A stretch of DNA of 42,399 nt from JAIVGV01 sp035295985. Lineage in GTDB: Bacteria > Acidobacteriota > Blastocatellia > Pyrinomonadales > Pyrinomonadaceae. Position numbers and translations under genes: made by a program. The notes under the pieces were generated by a model that worked only from the letters and a program-made list of their open reading frames with translations, had not been told where the DNA came from and made no database searches. Location: the NCBI GenBank assembly GCA_035295985.1, contig DATHBT010000074.1, forward strand, positions 1 through 42,399, in the 5' to 3' direction. Of the stretch, positions 8,218-18,800 are shown piece after piece (within the stretch, counting starts at the first letter, position 1; each line of letters starts with the position of its first letter).

Positions 8218-9468
8218 TCAGCGGCGGTGAATCTTGCTGACGGCCTTGCGCGAGACGCGGAAGGCCAGTTGGTTGGTCTCGGCGAAGTCCTGCACGGCGC
8301 GCAGGAACTGCTCACGGTCGCGCGCCGTGATCACCGCCGCCTCGTCGGCGGTTTCGAGCGCGTAGGGGTAGCCGTTGCCGACGACGCACTCGGCGCGCAC
8401 CGCGTCGATCACGTCTTCGAGAAGCGCCGCGTCCTGCCCCACCCACGCCGGGATGTCGAGCCGCGCCGGCACGCCGCCCGGCGCGGTCGTCTGCAAATAG
8501 ACGAAGCCGACGAGCGGCTCATTCGCCTCGTCCCTGAAGTCTTCCGGCAGCCCCTCGCGGAAGCAGTGGCAGAAGACCGTGCGGTCGCCCCAGTTGGCGA
8601 AGAGCGGCGGCGCGCCCTCGCGCGTCTCGGCCGAGAAGATTTGCGCGTCGAAGACGACGGGCGTGCGCCGCTCGCGCCGCGCGAGCACGTCGAGCAGGCG
8701 GACGAGGTCGCGCGCGTAAGACTGATCGATGTAGCCGACGACGGGCACTTCCGTCTCGCGCGACAAACGGATGGTCTCGGCCAGCGCCTTGACGTACCCG
8801 CTCGGAAAACTCAGCGACTCGCCGCGCATCCGCGCCGTCGAGAGCAGGAGCGTGCCGTCGAAGAAGGCGACGGGCACTCGCTCACCCCGCGCGCGCCAGC
8901 CCGCGCGCCTTTCGAGGAACGCGCGCACGGCCTTGAGTTCAAGCTCGAAGCGGTGGAGCGAGACGAGGTCGGTCGCGGTCGCAGGCCCAGCGTCCGTCTC
9001 GGACAGCTCCTTCGGCGTCACCAAACGGAAGTCCCACTCCTTCCGGTAGCCCGCGCCGTCGCGCGCGTGCGGGTTCTCGAACCACGCGACCTGCACGGCC
9101 GCCACGGGCATCGAGACCTCTCTGCCGGGCAGAATCTGGCTCCCGTCGGCCGCGAACGTCGCGCGATCAACGAGCGCGTCCACGGCCCAGCCCCTCGCCT
9201 CCTCGTGCGTGCGCCACCGGCGGCCGAACGGCAGAACGAAGCGGCCCTCGCGCTCCAACTCCCCGGAGGGCAGCGACCCGAAGGCGCGCGCCCTGACCTC
9301 CGCGAGGTTCGCCTCCGCCTCGCGCCTCACGTCCGCGACCGCGCGCCCCTCAAGGCCGGCGAGCCGCCCGGCGTAGTCCGCCGCCTCGGCCGCCCACTCG
9401 CGCCCGAACTCGACGAACTCGCCGCGGCACTTGTCCAGCTCCGCGATCAGGCGTTGGCGGTAAAGCAT
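8218..9468 (-). CDS. nurA: NurA-domain nuclease
   Basis: A 416-residue protein with the NurA pattern: ADGS (Asp108) in a beta strand, FFDGTLLL (Asp204), VVGYIDQSYARDLVRLL, and a C-terminal RLDIPAW ... GNGYPYALETADEAAVI block. In NurA the two early acidic residues bind manganese; the enzyme is a 5'-3' single- and double-strand exonuclease that works with the HerA translocase in end resection, and NurA/HerA-like pairs also appear in phage defence. The N-terminal 90 residues are helical and Arg/Glu-rich. ATG at 9468 is the only sensible start, yet it has no Shine-Dalgarno sequence, since repeat A1 begins 6 bp upstream. Downstream come a zinc-ribbon membrane protein and a HAS-barrel-like protein. 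No HerA ATPase gene is present in the window. Confidence 0.85.
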   Translation of the reverse strand: MLYRQRLIAELDKCRGEFVEFGREWAAEAADYAGRLAGLEGRAVADVRREAEANLAEVRARAFGSLPSGELEREGRFVLPFGRRWRTHEEARGWAVDALVDRATFAADGSQILPGREVSMPVAAVQVAWFENPHARDGAGYRKEWDFRLVTPKELSETDAGPATATDLVSLHRFELELKAVRAFLERRAGWRARGERVPVAFFDGTLLLSTARMRGESLSFPSGYVKALAETIRLSRETEVPVVGYIDQSYARDLVRLLDVLARRERRTPVVFDAQIFSAETREGAPPLFANWGDRTVFCHCFREGLPEDFRDEANEPLVGFVYLQTTAPGGVPARLDIPAWVGQDAALLEDVIDAVRAECVVGNGYPYALETADEAAVITARDREQFLRAVQDFAETNQLAFRVSRKAVSKIHRR

Positions 9469-9473
9469 CAGGA

Positions 9474-9583
9474 AGCTGTTAGCTATTAGCTGTTAGCTGT
9501 TAGCAGAACCAAAGCCGGGAGCTAAACGAAAGGGCTAAGTCGCTTTCTTCCGGCTAATAGCTAACAGCTAATAGCTAACAGCT
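9474..9583. repeat. Heptad-armed palindromic element, family A copy 1
   Basis: Left arm 9474-9504 and right arm 9553-9583 are each 31 nt with the form (AGC-YRTT)4-AGC and are inverted copies of each other with one mismatch. The 48-nt core read on the minus strand begins CGGAAGAAAG and ends GGTTCT, like the cores of the copies at 19665-19780 and 26474-26558. It fills the gap between the stop of the gene at 9590 and the nurA start at 9468. Confidence 0.9.
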
Positions 9584-9589
9584 ACGGAA

Positions 9590-10108
9590 TCACTTCGTCT
9601 GAGAGCGGGCTAGCTGGGCCGCTGGGGCGATGTAGTAGGTGGTGCGGAGGCGGTTGCCGATGAAGGTGTAGGCCAGCCCCTCGCGCGTGTTGCGGAAGAC
9701 CGCGACCTCGCCGCGCGCCTCGCGCTCGAAGCCGCCGCCCTTCGTCAGGTTCATCGACTCGGGGGTGGCCGAGGACGACTCGTGTTGCAGGACGATCTGC
9801 CTGACCGTCCCTTCGAGCGAGGGCGAGAGCTTGTGCGCGGCGACGAAGCGCGCGTCTATGAAGGCGACTGTCGCCGTCCCGCCCGCCACCTTGAACTTGA
9901 GCGTCCCCGTCTGCCCCGGCTTGTCCTCGATGGGCTTGCCCAGCACGCGCTCCACGTCCGCGCGCCGCGACTTCAGCGGCTCGATCCCGTTCCACCCTGC
10001 CGCGACGGCCGAAGGCACGAACGGCGCGACCGCGAAAGCAACCAGTAACGACGCGAGCGCCGCCGCACAGGCGAGCGCGCGCGTCCGACCCGAAACCGTT
10101 TTATTCAT
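9590..10108 (-). CDS. Exported protein of unknown function with BamE-like motif
   Basis: A longer frame starts at 10231, but ATG at 10108 is preferred because it gives a normal signal peptide (MNKTVSGRTRALACAAALAS, then a hydrophobic stretch ending SAVAA); the region above it is a terminator and a repeat remnant. The mature part begins WNGIEPLKSRRADVERVLGKP. The 'plkS.radV...lG.P' turn is the same kind of motif as in BamE/SmpA-type domains, where it forms the first helix-turn, so a BamE-like fold is possible. The second half (RTTYYIAPAAQ near the end) is beta-rich. About 172 residues in all. It is a stand-alone gene between a terminator and repeat A1. No catalytic residues are seen and function is unknown. 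Confidence 0.7.
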   Translation of the reverse strand: MNKTVSGRTRALACAAALASLLVAFAVAPFVPSAVAAGWNGIEPLKSRRADVERVLGKPIEDKPGQTGTLKFKVAGGTATVAFIDARFVAAHKLSPSLEGTVRQIVLQHESSSATPESMNLTKGGGFEREARGEVAVFRNTREGLAYTFIGNRLRTTYYIAPAAQLARSQTK

Positions 10109-10171
10109 GGCGCGAATGCTACGCCTCGCCACTGCCGGTTTCAAGTGGAAAGTGATGAGTGAGCGGGAAAG

Positions 10172-10231
10172 CAAAAACGAGTGCCGGGCGGTGAGAGACG
10201 AATTAAGTTTTCGTCTCTCACCGCCCGGCAC
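10172..10231 (-). terminator. Strong intrinsic terminator of the TPR gene
   Basis: A perfect 21-bp stem (10181-10201 with 10211-10231) with a 9-nt loop. Read on the minus strand it is followed by TCGTTTTTGC (T-run at 10173-10177). It lies 39 bp past the stop of the TPR gene. Confidence 0.9.
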
Positions 10232-10243
10232 GAAGGGTTGACA

Positions 10244-10267
10244 GCTAAACGCTAACAGCTAACAGCT
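10244..10267. repeat. Solo family A heptad arm
   Basis: A single array reading, on the minus strand, AGC-TGTT-AGC-TGTT-AGC-GTTT-AGC with no inverted partner nearby. It begins 3 bp after the TPR gene stop. Probably a remnant or a part-copy of family A. Confidence 0.75.
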
Positions 10268-10270
10268 TCT

Positions 10271-11512
10271 CTACTTCGCGAAGGGGCGGACGCGCTCGGC
10301 CGACTCTTTGAGGTCGGCCTCGTTGGGCGCCAGCGCCGCGCCGCGCTCGTAGGCGGCGAGCGCCTTGGCGTACTGCTTGGAGACTTCGAGGGCGTAGCCG
10401 AGTTCGCGATAGACGTTCACGTCCTCGGGCGACTTGGCCGCGGCGCGCTCCAAGGCTGCGATGGCGCGCGGGAAATTCTTCGCGCGCGAGTGGGCGACGC
10501 CGAGCAGGTAGAGCGTCGAGCCTTGCACGTTCGCATTTGTGGCGGCGCGCTCCAACACCGCGGCGGCGCGCGCGAACTGCTCAGCGCCGATGAGCGCCTG
10601 TCCGTTCAAGGTCATGGCGGATTCGTCCGCGCTCAGCTTGAGCAGCGCGTCGCTCGTCCGCACCGCGCTCAGATAATCGGCCGCGGCCTTCGGCCCCTGG
10701 CCGCCGGCCTGGCCGGCGCGCAAAAGATAAGCGACCGTGAGCAGACGCCAGCCCTCGGTGAAGCGCGGATCGGCGGTCGTGGCGCGGTTGAGCGCGGAGA
10801 TGGCTGCGTCCGGCTGACCGCGCTCGTAACTGATCCGGCCGAGGTAGAAGAGCGAGACGGCGTTCTTCGGATCGGATTTGACGGCCGCCTCAAACGACCG
10901 CACGGCGTCGTCCACCTTCTTCGTGCGGTACTCGGCGAGGCCGCGGAAGTAGTAGGTCTCCGCGTCGGGCTTAGCATTGGCGCGGGTGGTCGCGGCGACG
11001 AGCAGCGGGAGCGCGCGCTCGTGCTGCTCGGCCAGGGCGTACGACTTGCCGAGGGCGTCGGCCGTGTTCGGGTCTTCCGCTCCGGCGGCGCGCTGGAGGT
11101 CTAGCGCGCGCTGCAAGTCCGCGGCGGCCTCGGCGTACTGCTTAAGGCCGAACTCGGCGAAGCCCGCGATCTTCCAGGCCTCGCTGTTCGACGGATCGGC
11201 CTCGGCGACGCGCTTCGCCTCGCGCGCGGCTTCGGCGTACTGCTTCTGCTGGAAAAGCTCGTAGGCGCGCGCCGTGCCCCCGGCCGCCTGCGTGGCGGCG
11301 GGCGAAGGCGTCAGGAGCGGCGCGTCGTCCGCGCGGCGCGCGGGCTGCTGCGCGACGGGGCGCGCCTCGGCCGGCTGCTGTGCGTCTGCGACGGGCTGCG
11401 ACGGCGGCACGCGGCGCGGGCGGGTCGCGCCCGACTGCGCGCCGGCGGACGCCGCGAGGGCCAGGCCCGCGAAGATCAGGAATGCCGACTGCCGGAAAGA
11501 TTTACGGTTCAT
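10271..11512 (-). CDS. Exported TPR-repeat protein
   Basis: The start is ATG at 11512: GAGGT lies about 8 nt upstream and the sequence from there is a signal peptide (MNRKSFRQSAFLIFAGLALA..SAGAQSG); the longer frame up to 11725 has no such support. After a Pro/Ala/Gln-rich linker (residues 28-75) there are about eight TPR units of 34 residues, for example AYELFQQKQYAEAAREAKRV, AWKIAGFAEFGLKQYAEAAA, YYFRGLAEYRTKKVDDAVRS and LFYLGRISYERGQPDAAISA, ending close to the C-terminus (413 aa). TPR solenoids bind other proteins. The place is the periplasm or the outside. No enzyme domain is attached. A strong terminator follows. Confidence 0.85.
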   Translation of the reverse strand: MNRKSFRQSAFLIFAGLALAASAGAQSGATRPRRVPPSQPVADAQQPAEARPVAQQPARRADDAPLLTPSPAATQAAGGTARAYELFQQKQYAEAAREAKRVAEADPSNSEAWKIAGFAEFGLKQYAEAAADLQRALDLQRAAGAEDPNTADALGKSYALAEQHERALPLLVAATTRANAKPDAETYYFRGLAEYRTKKVDDAVRSFEAAVKSDPKNAVSLFYLGRISYERGQPDAAISALNRATTADPRFTEGWRLLTVAYLLRAGQAGGQGPKAAADYLSAVRTSDALLKLSADESAMTLNGQALIGAEQFARAAAVLERAATNANVQGSTLYLLGVAHSRAKNFPRAIAALERAAAKSPEDVNVYRELGYALEVSKQYAKALAAYERGAALAPNEADLKESAERVRPFAK

Positions 11513-11721
11513 CTGCGACCTCGCGCGTGAAGGACTTTCTCGCTGGATCAGGCTGTTTCGGGAGAGTATGGCGTGCGCGGCCCCGCGGTTCAAGCCGCGC
11601 GTTGTCTGCGATGCGGCGGCCCCGCGAGCGGTTCGCCCCGATTTCAACGCCTCGGGCGTGTGAGTAGTCTCAGGGGACGGCGCGCGGTTAATACCACGTG
11701 CGGCGGCGACGCGCCCGCCTG

Positions 11722-12042
11722 TCACTGAGCGGGGTTTCTTTTATCGGCCGGCGGCAGTCGCTTCTTCGGCGGCTTGACGGGAGGGATGTCCTCTAGCTGC
11801 GGGGCCATGTGGGCCGGCTGGCCGTCGGGCGAGGCGCGCCGCCGCCCCGCCCCCGAAGGGACGGCCGCCGCTTTGCGCCGTTTCCGCGCACCCGCGCGGC
11901 GGGCGCTGTTCGCCCTCGCGCGGCTCGCGCCGGCCCGCGCCGCGCCCGCCGCCTGCGCCGTGCCGTCGAGCGTGTGCGCGTCCGCGCCGCCGTGCCAGCC
12001 GAGCAGGGCGGCGATGATTAGAATGCTTCCCGTCTTACCCAT
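11722..12042 (-). CDS. Small exported basic, Pro-rich protein
   Basis: A candidate gene of 106 residues starting at ATG 12042. The first 25 residues (MGKTGSILIIAALLGWHGGA) look like a signal peptide. The rest is low complexity: an Ala/Arg-rich tract, then RRRASPDGQPAHMAPQ and a Pro/Lys-rich tail ending KKRLPPADKRNPAQ. GAAAGG lies about 10 nt upstream of the start. No known family is recognised. High GC makes such small frames unreliable, but signal peptide plus ribosome binding site plus position in an otherwise empty region favour a real gene. Confidence 0.45.
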   Translation of the reverse strand: MGKTGSILIIAALLGWHGGADAHTLDGTAQAAGAARAGASRARANSARRAGARKRRKAAAVPSGAGRRRASPDGQPAHMAPQLEDIPPVKPPKKRLPPADKRNPAQ

Positions 12043-12374
12043 CGAATTTGCGCCTTTCGCCCGCACGCCCCTTCCGCCCGCGCGTCGGGCTGGGGGTACT
12101 CCAACAAAATCCACGAAGTACCCAGCCCCGCCCGCGCGCCCCCTTCCACGGGGCGACGCACAAACATAACTCACGCGCAACGGCCTGTATAGGAACGCCC
12201 GCGCGCGGCGGAAGGCGACGGTACATTTGTACCTCCGTCCGCGGAGAATCGTACCCGCACGCCCCGCCGCATTTAGAGAAATTTGTACCGCGAAATAGAG
12301 ACAAACGGTAGATGTGCCCCGCGCGCCTCCCCTGTATCCTGCGCCGGTCTTAACTTAGAAGGGGGAGCGCCCGG
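12043..12374. other. Divergent intergenic region with hairpin and TTTGTACC boxes
   Basis: This 332-bp gap separates two divergent genes and should hold both promoters, though no clear -35/-10 pair was found. It contains an imperfect stem (12087-12100 with 12117-12129) and a direct repeat of ATTTGTACC at 12225-12233 and 12281-12289; the first box is half of the palindrome GGTACATTTGTACC (12220-12233). These boxes are possible operator sites. Confidence 0.4.
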
Positions 12375-12725
12375 ATGAATCAGCACGCGGAACAGTTCGA
12401 CTCCAGCACCGCCGAGGCCCGCGCGCAGGGGCCGGCGGCCGGCCGCGACGCGGAGCCGCGAATCTACGGGCTTTTCCCCGCACAGGTGCGCGGCGTCGAT
12501 TCGTCCGGCGCGCAGTTTCATACGCAGACCCTGCTCGACAACTTCGGCGCGACGGAGTTCGACCTGCGGCTGCCCCGATGCGTCGCGGCCGGCTCCGAAC
12601 TCCTCGTCGTCACGGACATACACGACGCCACGGTCGCGCTGCACGGCAACGTCCTGCGCGCCGAACGGCAGGAGGACGGCGCTTACCGGCTGACGGTCGC
12701 CGTCACGCACCACCGCTTTCTGTAA
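12375..12725 (+). CDS. PilZ-like domain protein
   Basis: A 116-residue protein. After about 28 polar residues comes a single small beta domain: IYGLFPAQVRGVDSSGAQF, TLLDNFGATEFDLRLPR, LLVVTDIHD, then ALHGNVLRAER and a final VAVTHHRFL. This is the layout of the short PilZ-like proteins common in Acidobacteriota. The canonical c-di-GMP binding motifs are weak: there is no RxxxR pair ahead of the domain and the D/NxSxxG motif is reduced to DNFGATE, so c-di-GMP binding is doubtful. The start has a good AAGGGGGAG about 9 nt upstream. The next gene begins 115 bp downstream on the same strand. Confidence 0.65.
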   Translation: MNQHAEQFDSSTAEARAQGPAAGRDAEPRIYGLFPAQVRGVDSSGAQFHTQTLLDNFGATEFDLRLPRCVAAGSELLVVTDIHDATVALHGNVLRAERQEDGAYRLTVAVTHHRFL

Positions 12726-12839
12726 ACAGCCCGGGCGCGGCTGTCTCAAAGGACGGCCGCGCCCTTTCAGTTGAAGTTATATCTGCCGACCCTGACAACC
12801 GAAACCCATTCATCGTTACGAAAGGAAAGTCTTCCCGAA

Positions 12840-15800
12840 ATGAGTAAAGCCCGTCCCTCCTCAGCCCTCTCCCGCGCGCAAGCCGCCAAGGCGCGCGCGG
12901 CGAGAAGAGGTGTCCGCCTGTTCGCCCTCTTAGCCATCGTCGCGCTCGCGTCGGCCGCCGCCTTCTCGCTGCCGTCGTCCGCGAAACTGATCGACAGCCT
13001 CATCGGCTCGACGACCGCCGCGGCGGCGACCGGCGCGCCCGCGGCCACCCCCGCCGACGCGATCCCGAGCATCAACTCGGATAAGGTCTTCTACCGCGCG
13101 GGCGAGACCGTCACCCTCACCGGCACCAACTGGAAGCCGGGCGAGACCGTCACCGTCGTGCTCGCGGCCCGAGGCAACGCGGCCCCCGGCGCGACGCTCA
13201 CGGCCACGGCCGACGAGAACGGCAGCTTCGTCGCGCGCACCACGATGCCGGGCGAGGAGCGCAGCAAAGAGAGCCGCGGCGCGGGCAACCGCCCCGAAGA
13301 GATTTACTTCACGGCCACGGCGACCGGCTCCGCGTCGGGCGCTTCGGCGCGCGTGCGCTTCAAGGGCGGCGAGATGATCGAGGAGGAGGAGGACGAGGAC
13401 GCCGACCTGCCCCCCTTCGCCATCGGCCGGATCAGCAAGGAAGACTACCTCTCGCGCCGCATCGAGCACAGCAACCGCCTGCGCGGCATCGAGCGCGGCC
13501 GGGCGTTCGATCCGGGCGCCCGCGGCCGCGCCATCGGCCAGATGGAGCGGCAGGAAGGCGGCCGGCGTGGCGGCAGGAAGTCCGCAGGCAGCGCCGAGGG
13601 CGCGTCCGAGCCGAACGCGCAAGGCTCCGGCTTCGACGCCAGCTCCCTGAGCGCGAGCACCGCGTCGGAAGGCGCGGCGGCGTGGATCTCCATCGGCCCC
13701 GCGCCGATCCCCAACGGTCAGACGAGCGGCCTGACGCACGCCGTCAGCGGCCGCGTCACCTCCATCGCGCTCCACCCCTCCAACTCCGACATCGCCTACG
13801 TCGCCACCGCGCAGGGCGGCGTCTATCGCACGCTCGACGGCGGCGCGACCTGGACGGCCATCTTCGACGGCGCGCACACGCTCTCGATCGGCTCCATCGC
13901 CATCGCCCCCTCGCAGCCCTCGACCATCTACGTCGGCACGGGCGAGGGCAACTTCTCCTGCGACTCCTTCTTCGGCGTCGGCGTCTACCGCATCGACAAC
14001 GCCGACGGCGCGGCGCCGGCGCTGACCGGCCCCTTCGCCAAGGACACGGCCAACAACGACGTGCTCAGCGGGCGCTCGATCTCGAAGGTGCTCGTCCACC
14101 CGTCCAACCCCGACGTGATCTTCATCGGCGTCACCAACGGCGTCGCCGGCATCGGCTGCGACTCCGGCACGGCCACCTCGAACCGCGGCCTCTACCGCTC
14201 GACGAACGCCACCTCGGCGAACGCCACCTTCCAGAGGCTGGCGACGAGCACCAACGCCAACCGCAACGTCACCGACATGGAGTTTGAGCCGGGCAACCCG
14301 AACATCCTGTTCGCGACCGTCCTCGGCTTCAGCACCGCCAACGACGGCGGCGTTTACCGCTCGACCAACGCGCTGGCCGCGAGCCCCTCCTTCACCCAGA
14401 CCCTCTCGGCCGGCAGCGCGACCGCCTCGGCGCGCGTCGAGATCGCCGTCAACAAGGTCAACGGCGTCACGACCGTCTTCGCCGCGACGAGCGATTCGCA
14501 GGGCACGGTCAGGCGTTCGGTTGACGGCGGCGTGACGTGGTCGGGCGCGCTCGCCGGGGCGACCGGCTTCTGCGGCGGTCAGTGCACCTACGACATGCCC
14601 ATCGGCGTCGATCCGACCAACGCCAACGTCCTCTTCATCGGCGGCAACGCCGACGGCACGTCCTCCGCGATCCTCAAGAAGTCGTCGAACGCGCTGGCCG
14701 CCAGCCCCACGTTCGTCAAGGCCCAGGCCGGCCTGCACGCCGACAGCCACTCCATCGAGTTCGACCCGTCGAACAACAACATGGTCTGGACGGGCAACGA
14801 CGGCGGCGTCTGGAAGTCGCCTAACTCGGGCGCGACCTGGACGAGCCTCAACAACACCGGCTTCAACGCAACGCAGTTCCAGTCGCTCGCCCTCCACTCG
14901 GTCGATCCCAACTACACCATCGGCGGCACGCAGGACAACGGCACCATCCGCCAGCGCCCCGACGGCACCTGGACGCGCACCGACTACGGCGACGGCGGCT
15001 ACGCCCTCATCGACCAGAGCGCGACGGGGACGACGACCGTGCGCCAGTACCACACCTACTTCAACCAGGTCGGCGCGGGCGGCATCGTCGGCTTCGGCAC
15101 GACGACCAGCTCGACCGCCTTCGAGAACTGGACGTTCCTCGGTTGCGGCGGCACGGCCAACGGCCTGAGCTGCAACGACTCGGCCGTCCTCTTCTACGCG
15201 CCGATGGCCCTCGGCCCCGGCTCCCCGAACACGGTTTACTACGCCAGCGACCGCCTCTACCGCTCCTCGAACAGCGGCACGACGATGACGGTCGTCAGCC
15301 AGCAGTTCGTCAACGGCGTCGCGGTCAGCGCCATCGGCATCTCGCCGCAGAACGACGCGGTGCGCATCGTCGGCCTGCGCAACGGCAAGGTCTACCGCAC
15401 GATGACCGGCGGCGCGACCTCCGCCACCATGACCGACGTGACCGGCACGATCCCGGCGCGCTACGTCTCGCGCGCCGTCATCGACCCGAACAACCAGAAC
15501 ACGGCCTACGTGACGCTGTCGAACTACTTCGGCAACGCGACCGCGCACGTCTTCAAGACGACGAACCTCAACGCCGCCTCGCCAACGTGGGCGGGCGTCG
15601 GCGGCGGGCAGATCCCGGACGTCCCGGTCAACGCCTTCGCCGTCGACCCTGCGGACTCGAACGTGCTCTACGCGGGCACCGACATCGGCGTCTATCGCTC
15701 GGCCGACGGCGGCGCGACGTGGGCCCCTTTCAGCAACGGGCTGCCGCGCGTCGCGGTCTTCGACATGGCCGTCCACAACCCCTCGCGCAAGCTCCGCATC

Positions 15801-18800
15801 GCCACCCACGGCCGCGGCATGTGGGAGGTGTCCGTCGCCGCCAGCCCCGCCATCCTGCGCGGGACGATCACCGACGCGGGCACCAACGGCCCGATCGCTA
15901 ACGCCACGATCACCGCGGGCCAGAACACGGCAGTCTCGGACGAGGACGGCGTCTATCAGTTCGCCTACATCCCGGCCGGCACCTACAGCATGACGGTCTC
16001 GGCCCTGGGCTACAACGACGCGACGGCGTCGAACGTGACGGCCGCGAACGGCACGACCACGACGAAGGACTTCGCGCTCGGCAACGCGCCCTCGGCCGCC
16101 TGCCCCGCCGACACGAACGAGTCGGACTTCGCGGCCGGCATGGCGAGCAACGTCGACGTGACGAGCGCGCCGGGCAACGTCACGCTCTCGCTCCCCTCGC
16201 CGGTCGGCGTGGAGCAGGCGAGCCTCGCCTTCTTCGTCGACTCCGTCACCGCCACCACCTTCCAGGCGCAGACCTTCGTCCCCGCCGCCACGGGGCGGCT
16301 GACGCAGGTCGACTTCCAGGCGGCGCTCGCGGCCGGGGCCACGGCCGGCACGCTGGCCGTCGAAATCCGCAACACCGTCTCCGGCGCGCCCGGCTCGACC
16401 GTGCTCGCCACGACGAACCTGACGACGATCAGCAGCACCACGAATGCTTGGTACTCTGTGAACTTCGACACCCCGGCCAGCGTCACTGCGAGCACCACTT
16501 ACGCCATCGTGCTGCGCGCCGCCTCCGGCGGGCCGTACCGCGCTGTCCGGGCTAACGGCAACGTTTACGCGAACGGGGCGCACTACCAGTCAACGAACGG
16601 CGGGTCAAGCTGGGCGACCTTCATGGCGGGCTCGCCGTCCTCCACGCAGGACCTCACCTTCCGCGCCTACGTCGTGCCGCAGGTTTACGCCACGAGCGGC
16701 AACCTCGTCTCCGCGCCGAAGGACGCCAACCAAGCCGACGGCACGGCGGCCGGCTGGAGCACGATCTCGTGGAACGCGACGACGCCCGCGGGCACGAACG
16801 TCCGCTTCCAGGCGGCGGCGGGCAACAACCCCGGCGGCCTGTTCACCTTCGTCGGGCCGGACGGCACGCCGAACACCTACTTCGGGAACGGCGCCTCGCT
16901 CGCGCAGTTCAACGGCGCGCGCTACCTCAAGTACAAGGCGTACCTGACGACCTCGAACACGACCGTCACGCCCGTCCTGACGGACGTGACCGTCTGCAAC
17001 AGCAACACGCCGCTGCCGGCGACGAGCCTCAACGTCAGCCCCGCCGCCGGAACCTACGGCGGGACGACGACGCTCACCGCGACGCTCACCTCGGGCGGCG
17101 CGCCCCTCGCCGGCAAGCTCGTCACCTTCCGTCTCAACGGCGCCAACTTCGCCGGCAACGTGGCGGCGACCGACGCCAGCGGCGTCGCCACCGTCCAGAA
17201 CGTCAGCCTCGCGGGCCTGAACGCCGGCACTTACGCGAACCACGTCTCGGCGCGGTTCGCCTCCGACTCGGCCCACGCCGGCACGAGCGGCGCGAACGGC
17301 CTGACGGTCGCCAAGGCGACGCCCGCCGTCGCCTGGAACAGCCCGGCGGCGATCACCTACGGCACGGCGCTCGGCGCGTCGCAGCTCAACGCCGCCGCCG
17401 ACGTGCCCGGCACTTTCAACTACACCCCCGCGGCCGGCACGGTCTTGAACGCGGGCGACAACCAGACCCTCTCCGTGCAGTTCGTGCCCGCCGACGCGGC
17501 CAACTACAACGAGGTCTTGAGGGACGTTACAGTCAACGTCCTCAAGGCGCAGGCGGCCATCACGCTTTCCGGCCTCGCCCACGACTACAGCGGCGCGGCG
17601 AAGTCGGCGACCGCCTCTACCTCGCCGGCGGGCCTCGACGGCCTGACCGTCACCTACGACGGCTCGGCCACGCAGCCGAAGAACGCCGGCAGCTACGCCG
17701 TCGTCGCCACGCTCACGAACAACAACTACCAAGCGCAGAACGCCACGGGCACGCTCGTCATCAACAAGGTCGCGCCCGTCGTCACGGCCAACGCCGCGAC
17801 CTGCACCTACAACGCCTCGCCCTGCGCGGCGTCGGGCACGGCCGAGGGCGTTGACGGCGCAGACCTCGGCGCGGTCACGCTCACCTACACGCCGGGCGGC
17901 TCTTCCGCGCCCGTCAACGCGGGCGACTACACGGTAGTCGCCTCCATCCCGGAGACGGCCAACCACACGGCCGCGGCCAGCGAGCCGGCGGCCGTCAAGG
18001 TGAACAGGGCCACGCCCACCATCAACTGGGCGAACCCGGCCAACATCGTGTACGGCACGCCGCTCGGTGCGTCGCAGCTCAACGCGACCGCGACGCTCGG
18101 CGCGGGCGGCCCCGCCGTTGACGGCGGCTTCGCCTACGGCCCTGCGGCCGGCATGGTTCTCGCCGTCGGGATGGGGCAGACCCTGCACGTCGATTTCACG
18201 CCCGCGGACGCGGTTAACTACACGACCGCCGCGAAGGACGTGACGATCAACGTCGTCCGCGCGACGCTCACGGTCAAGACCGTGGACGCCTCGAAGGTTT
18301 ACGGCACGCCGAACCCGGCGTTCGCCGTCACCTACTCCGGCTTCCTGAACGGCGACACGCCGGCCGCGCTCGGCGGCTCGCTCGCCTACACGACCGCGGC
18401 GACGCCGTCGAGCGACGCGGGCCTCTACCCGGTCACGCCTTCGGGCCTGACCTCGGCCAACTACGCCATCAACTTCGTCGCCGGCAGCCTGACCGTCACC
18501 AAGGCCCCGCTCACTGTGACGGCCGACAACAAGACGAAGATACTCGGCGCGGCGAACCCCGCGTTCACCGCCAGCTACTCCGGCCTCGTGCTCGGCCAGA
18601 CGCCCACCGCGCTCGGCGGGGCGCTCGCCTTCACGACGGCCGCCACGGCGGCCAGCCCGGTCGGCAGCTACGCGGTCAAGCCCTCGGGGCTGACCTCGCC
18701 GAACTACCAGATCACCTACGCCGACGGCACGCTCAACGTCACCTACGGCGTCTGCGCGCTCTACGACGCGGAGAAGTCGGCCCAGGCCAACAGCACGATT

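Noticed and set aside
9474..9583. Heptad arrays considered as a CRISPR array
   Set aside because: The units are 3 nt constant plus 4 nt variable, with no spacers of 25-40 nt and no cas genes nearby; the array is also inverted around a core.
12930..16583. A 1217-codon open frame on the minus strand opposite the giant exported protein
   Set aside because: It is made of Arg/Gly/Ala/Val runs, the usual antisense shadow of a GC-rich gene, with no ribosome binding site and no domain pattern. The plus strand carries clear domains.
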